From an uncultured Lentisphaeria bacterium (GTDB taxonomy: Bacteria; Verrucomicrobiota; Lentisphaeria; JABSQK01; CAJWLW01), in NCBI GenBank assembly GCA_913042885.1, contig CAJWLW010000068.1:1-18502 (forward strand): a stretch of DNA of 18,502 bases, read 5' to 3'. Positions 15,313-18,502 of this stretch are shown one piece after another. A program made the translations under genes and the position numbers. Under the pieces are notes generated by a model. That model had not been told where the DNA came from. It saw nothing but the letters and a program-made list of their open reading frames with translations, and made no database searches. The first letter of the stretch is position 1. The number at the start of each line of letters is the position of its first letter.

Positions 15313-15995
15313 ATGAACAGCCTTCTCTTCCATACCGAAAACGGGCGACTCGAACCCGGCAGCTTCTATCCGTGCGATATACCGGCGATCGTGCGTGTTG
15401 TAGTTTCTGTACCGGAAGTGGAGGCTGCCGAAATTTTTGTCATGGCACAGAAGAACGATGCCGGTGCGGCGCCGTTCAAAGTCATGCTCAACGGCCGGAG
15501 GTGCGAGCTGGATACCGACGTCGTTGGTCGCGTGCAATGGTTGCGCTGCCAGGATATCGGCGCACATGTCTGCATCGATGCCAACGACTTGACGGCGCTG
15601 CCGCAGCCGGGCTGGGACCTGGCCATGGAGCCTGCGAGCTGCTGCCCACTGATCCACTTGCGGGTGCAGACGGACGCCACCCTCGGCAGGCAGCGTTTGC
15701 CCAGTTACGGCGACCCGGCGAAGGCTTTTCCAGCGTCAACGAGAAATTGGAAGCGTATTACCGCGACTATTGTCTCACCGGCGAAGCCTACCGCATGCAC
15801 GGTGTCTGGAGTCGGCACGACTGGATCGACCGTCCCGAACTGGCGCCGCCGGCTCACGGCACGACACTCTACGCCGAAACCGATATCATCTGGTGCGCCA
15901 GCTCCGACACCTGGGAAGGACTCAGCATGTTCCCGGAGTTGCGCTTGCCCAGACAACCCGACCGCCCCCCCGCGGTGCGGCCAGGGTTCATGTGA
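15313..15995 (+). pseudogene. Unrecognised gene interrupted by an apparent 1-nt deletion
   Basis: Protein-like sequence begins at the ATG at 15313 (MNSLLFHTENGRLEPGSFYP) and runs in one frame to about GDP at 15711-15716. From there that frame turns into low-quality, Arg/Thr/Pro-rich sequence, while the next frame continues protein-like with GEGFSSVNEKLEAYYRDY and later TLYAETDIIWCASSDTWEGL to a TGA at 15993-15995. Adding one G to the CCCGG at 15714-15718 joins the halves as GDPGEGFSSVNEK, giving about 227 residues. So the gene either carries a real frameshift or the assembly lost a base in a short CCCGGG run. I do not recognise the family; no signal peptide or membrane segment is seen, and the fold looks like mixed beta with an aromatic-rich C-terminal half. 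The last 15 residues, after a seven-C run at 15964-15970, are uncertain. Confidence 0.7.
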
Positions 15996-16012
15996 GATTC
16001 CCATACAAATCC

Positions 16013-16040
16013 TTGATCACCGCGAACAGTCCGGTACATT
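16013..16040 (+). promoter_or_regulatory. Candidate sigma70-like promoter for the glutathione genes
   Basis: TTGATC (16013-16018) and TACATT (16035-16040) are 16 nt apart, each matching the consensus at four of six positions. They lie just upstream of the gshB start in a short AT-rich gap. Consensus matching only. Confidence 0.3.
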
Positions 16041-16071
16041 CCTTTAATACCCTAATTTTCAAGCCACCGTT

Positions 16072-17040
16072 ATGCCCATGAACTTTCTCTTTCTCATGGA
16101 CCCGTTGTCCACCGTCAAAATCGAGAAGGACACCTCCTTCATCTTCATGATCGGTGCCGATCGACGCGGGCACAAACTTTGGTATGTGCCCAATGACGGG
16201 TTGCACCTGGATAATCTCGGACTCAGTTTCGACGCCACGCCGGTTGTGCCGAGCATGGACGCCGCTCAGCCCTTTGAATGCGGTGACCCGACGCGGCTCG
16301 GACAGGACGAGATAGATGCCGTCTTTATCCGTACCGACCCGCCGTTCGACGCACGGTATCTGATGAACACCTGGCTGCTCGATCATTTGCCCCCGAGCGT
16401 CTTCGTACTCAACAGCCCGGATGGTCTCCGCACCGTCAATGAGAAGGTCTGGGCGCTGCAGTTCCACGACCTTGTTCCGGAGTCGCTGGTGACCAGTGAC
16501 ATATCGCGGTTCAAGGCGTTTCTGGCCACCCACGGCAAGGTGGTCGTAAAACCAACCGACGGCTTCGGTGGCCAAGGCGTTTTTATCATCGAAACGGGCG
16601 ATACCAACGACGGCGTAACCTTCGAAACACTCAGCGATCACGGCCGGTGTGCCGTCATTGTGCAGACGTATATTCCGCAGTCCGCTGTCGGCGACAAGCG
16701 CATTCTGCTGCTCGACGGCGAACCGCTCGGTGCCGTCCTGCGGGTGCACGGCGATGCCGATCACCGTAACAATTTTTTTGCCGGCGGCAAACCCGTTGCA
16801 ACCGAGATCACTGAGCGCGACCGGGAAATTATTCGGACCTTGAAACCCGAACTGCGCCGGCTGGGCCTGATGTTTGTCGGCATCGATGTGATCGGTGACT
16901 ATCTCATCGAGGTGAACGTCACCTCACCGACGTGCCTGCAGGAAATGAACCAGCTGTCGAACGAGCACCTCGAGGAACGGGTGATCAGCTACGTCGAAGC
17001 CCAGGTCAATCGACTCCAACGCGAAGCCAACGTTGCCTGA
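16072..17040 (+). CDS. gshB: Glutathione synthetase, bacterial type
   Basis: A 322-residue ATP-grasp enzyme that joins gamma-glutamylcysteine and glycine to make glutathione in the cytoplasm. Bacterial GshB motifs run in order: MDPLSTVKIEKDTSF (9-23), RTDPPFD (87-93), NSPDGLRTVNEKVWAL (114-129), KPTDGFGGQGVF (160-171, ATP-binding lysine and glycine loop), QTYIPQSAVGDKRILLLDGE (198-217), NNFFAGGK (233-240) and FVGIDVIGDYLIEVNVTSPT (268-287). Length is close to the usual value near 315. Translation may start at M1 (16072) or M3 (16078); comparison with MKLGIVMDP-type starts slightly favours M3. It is followed after 32 nt by the glutamate-cysteine ligase gene, so the two biosynthetic steps are probably cotranscribed, with the second-step enzyme encoded first. 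Confidence 0.96.
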   Translation: MPMNFLFLMDPLSTVKIEKDTSFIFMIGADRRGHKLWYVPNDGLHLDNLGLSFDATPVVPSMDAAQPFECGDPTRLGQDEIDAVFIRTDPPFDARYLMNTWLLDHLPPSVFVLNSPDGLRTVNEKVWALQFHDLVPESLVTSDISRFKAFLATHGKVVVKPTDGFGGQGVFIIETGDTNDGVTFETLSDHGRCAVIVQTYIPQSAVGDKRILLLDGEPLGAVLRVHGDADHRNNFFAGGKPVATEITERDREIIRTLKPELRRLGLMFVGIDVIGDYLIEVNVTSPTCLQEMNQLSNEHLEERVISYVEAQVNRLQREANVA

Positions 17041-17072
17041 CATGGACACGGATAAAACCGGAACGGATTATC

Positions 17073-18200
17073 ATGCTGCTTAAAGGAATCGAGGAAGAAG
17101 TATACGCCGGCACGCCTGATGGCGATATCCTGGGACTCTCGCCGCAGGTCACGTCGGCATTGGACGGGTTCGTCTGCGAACCCGACGCCCGTAACTTGGA
17201 GTACACGACATCGCCCGCGATCGAGTACGGCAACGTCCAGGCACAACTGCAGGAACGCCGCGACACGCTGGGCAGGTATCTCGCCGAGAACGGCTACGAC
17301 CTCATACCCGGCAGTTGCATGTCGCTCGAGCACGACCGCGCCTTCCAGCATTCGATGCCAGGCAATCCCTATCACGCCCGGATCCGCGAGTTGTACGGAA
17401 CCGATGTCGTGACCACGAGCTGTCACATCAATATCAACCTCGAAGACCCCGAAGAGATGATCCGAGCCTATCGCATCATCCGCATGGAGGCCCCGCTCTT
17501 TCTCGCGCTTTCCGCCTCATCACCGTTCCTCAATGGCAAGGCCACCGGGTCGCATTCGACGCGCTGGCAGATTTTTCCGAAAACACCGAAAAACGTGCCG
17601 CTGTTCACCGGCTACTCACACTACTGCGACTGGATGCAGAAAAAGATGTGTACCGCCGAGATGTACAACGTCCGCCACTTGTGGGTCAGTGTCCGGCCGA
17701 ATGGCGTGCAGCCGCTGGAGAAACTCGAGCGCCTGGAGCTGCGCGTCTGTGATCAGATCGGCGACCTGGCCGTCATGCTCGGGGTGATCGCTTTGCTCGA
17801 AGCCCGAGTGCTGCAGATTCTCGAGCAACCGTCGCTCGACCCGCTTGAAGTCTCCTGGGTCAACGCAGCCAATCGCGAGCCGGCGCTCGTTGCGATGTCC
17901 GCAGGCAACGAAATGGCCGCCGCTCTCAACAGCCTCGATGCCGGTTTCCACGACTGGCGTACCGGCGAGCAGTCGACCGTGCGGCGACAACTCAAAATGC
18001 TGATCGATGGCGTTACACCGGTTGCCGAAGCTGCAGGGTTCGCCGACCGTCTGCAGCCGCTGCAGTGTGTCCTGAAAAACGGCAACGTCGCCCAGCGCTG
18101 GCTCCGGCAGTATCGGGCAGGAAAATCGATCCGGGATATCATCAAAAAGGCGATTCAGCGGAAATTCACCTGCGCGGTTGAACAGAAATGCATGATGTGA
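17073..18200 (+). CDS. gshA: Glutamate-cysteine ligase, cyanobacterial type (GCS2 superfamily)
   Basis: A 375-residue ligase that makes gamma-glutamylcysteine from glutamate, cysteine and ATP, the first and usually limiting step of glutathione synthesis. It matches the cyanobacterial-type GshA rather than the E. coli class: [17 protein letters not shown] (1-17), [13 protein letters not shown] (36-48), IPGSCMSL (78-85), [14 protein letters not shown] (97-110), SCHINI (116-121), the very conserved [20 protein letters not shown] (144-163), RWQIFPKTP (164-172) and [11 protein letters not shown] (201-211). The catalytic core looks intact. I chose the ATG at 17073, because the frame upstream (ATG at 16932) overlaps the end of gshB and encodes no family sequence. 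It lies 32 nt after gshB. The C-terminus ends in an unusual cysteine-containing tail, CAVEQKCMM, of unknown meaning. Alternative: another GCS2 carboxylate-amine ligase, but the neighbours argue against that. Confidence 0.92.
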   Translation: MLLKGIEEEVYAGTPDGDILGLSPQVTSALDGFVCEPDARNLEYTTSPAIEYGNVQAQLQERRDTLGRYLAENGYDLIPGSCMSLEHDRAFQHSMPGNPYHARIRELYGTDVVTTSCHININLEDPEEMIRAYRIIRMEAPLFLALSASSPFLNGKATGSHSTRWQIFPKTPKNVPLFTGYSHYCDWMQKKMCTAEMYNVRHLWVSVRPNGVQPLEKLERLELRVCDQIGDLAVMLGVIALLEARVLQILEQPSLDPLEVSWVNAANREPALVAMSAGNEMAAALNSLDAGFHDWRTGEQSTVRRQLKMLIDGVTPVAEAAGFADRLQPLQCVLKNGNVAQRWLRQYRAGKSIRDIIKKAIQRKFTCAVEQKCMM

Positions 18201-18226
18201 TAACGTCTCGGTCCACTGCGCCAGGT

Positions 18227-18256
18227 GCGGGGCAGTCCGTCAGTTTGCCGCTTTTT
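18227..18256 (+). terminator. Candidate intrinsic terminator between gshA and the formaldehyde dehydrogenase gene
   Basis: GCGGGGCA (18227-18234) can pair with TGCCGC (18246-18251) if two G residues bulge, across an 11-nt loop, directly followed by TTTTT (18252-18256). If real, the dehydrogenase gene at 18301 would have its own promoter, or only partial read-through. Confidence 0.4.
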
Positions 18257-18288
18257 CAATAACATACCGTAACCACATTACCACACCG

Positions 18289-18294
18289 AAGGAG
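18289..18294 (+). promoter_or_regulatory. Ribosome binding site of the class III alcohol dehydrogenase, inside a palindrome
   Basis: AAGGAG lies 6 nt before the ATG at 18301. It is embedded in the perfect 10-bp palindrome AGGAGCTCCT (18290-18299), which could let the site fold back on itself or be chance. Confidence 0.6.
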
Positions 18295-18300
18295 CTCCTC

Positions 18301-18502
18301 ATGAAGAGCCGTGCAGCCGTTGCCTGGGAAGCAGGAAAAGATCTGGAAATCATCGAAGTCGATCTCGAAGGCCCGCAGGATGGCGAAGTCCTGCTGCGCA
18401 ATGTCGCCACTGGCGTCTGCCACACCGACGCCTTCACCCTCTCCGGTGACGATCCCGAAGGCGTGTTCCCGTCGATCCTCGGTCACGAGGGCGGCGCTGT
18501 CG
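18301..18502 (+). CDS. frmA: S-(hydroxymethyl)glutathione dehydrogenase / class III alcohol dehydrogenase, 5' part
   Basis: The first 67 codons of a zinc-dependent medium-chain alcohol dehydrogenase, cut by the window edge. [40 protein letters not shown] (35-54) and [10 protein letters not shown] (56-65) are characteristic of class III enzymes; C40 and H62 are catalytic-zinc ligands, and E63 completes the GHE motif. The enzyme oxidises S-hydroxymethylglutathione, formed spontaneously from formaldehyde and glutathione, to S-formylglutathione using NAD+; it also reduces S-nitrosoglutathione. It is cytoplasmic. It lies 100 nt downstream of gshA, so the glutathione it needs is made by the two genes before it. 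A typical full length would be about 370 residues; the rest is outside the window. Confidence 0.93.
   Translation, partial: MKSRAAVAWEAGKDLEIIEVDLEGPQDGEVLLRNVATGVCHTDAFTLSGDDPEGVFPSILGHEGGAV

Noticed and set aside
16932..17072. In-frame N-terminal extension of glutamate-cysteine ligase beginning inside gshB
   Set aside because: The extra 47 residues are unlike any GshA and overlap the conserved end of GshB; the family start MLLKG is at 17073.

Overview
The window reads as a GC-rich bacterial chromosome segment, most likely from the Planctomycetota-Verrucomicrobiota-Lentisphaerota (PVC) group, probably on the Lentisphaerota/Kiritimatiellota side. The best taxonomic clue is the pseudopilin at 5887-6669: its [16 protein letters not shown] helix, the [11 protein letters not shown] continuation and the C-terminal H-x9-DG signature are typical of the expanded pseudopilin families of that group. 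Two VCBS/FG-GAP repeat proteins fit the same assignment. This is inference from family composition; there is no rRNA or tRNA gene in the window.

Layout. (1) 1-5757, minus strand: an apparent operon read from right to left, with a GH42/GHL6-like putative glycoside hydrolase, a 12-repeat VCBS protein without a signal peptide, a sugar-phosphate isomerase/epimerase-like TIM barrel, and possibly the first codons of another gene at the window edge. (2) 5758-10502, plus strand, divergent from the first: the pseudopilin, an unrecognised protein of about 300 residues, a second isomerase/epimerase-like TIM barrel with a very good ribosome binding site, a DapA/NanA-family aldolase-lyase, and a short-chain dehydrogenase (SDR). 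(3) 10513-15139, minus strand: a secreted VCBS + ASPIC/UnbV protein, a SpoU/TrmH RNA 2'-O-methyltransferase, and a cation-chloride-cotransporter-like membrane protein. (4) 15313-15995, plus strand: an unrecognised gene broken by an apparent 1-nt deletion. (5) 16072-18502, plus strand: glutathione synthetase, cyanobacterial-type glutamate-cysteine ligase, and the start of a class III alcohol dehydrogenase (S-(hydroxymethyl)glutathione dehydrogenase).

Functional reading. Regions 1 and 2 look like a carbohydrate or polyol catabolic locus: a hydrolase, two isomerase/epimerase-fold enzymes, an oxidoreductase and a 2-keto-acid aldolase could together take a sugar or sugar acid to pyruvate plus an aldehyde. 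The substrate cannot be read from the sequence. Region 5 is a compact glutathione module: both biosynthetic steps followed by the enzyme that uses glutathione to oxidise formaldehyde. I see no CRISPR array, insertion sequence, phage gene, rRNA or tRNA. No gene-free stretch exceeds 300 bases; the longest is 8526-8747.
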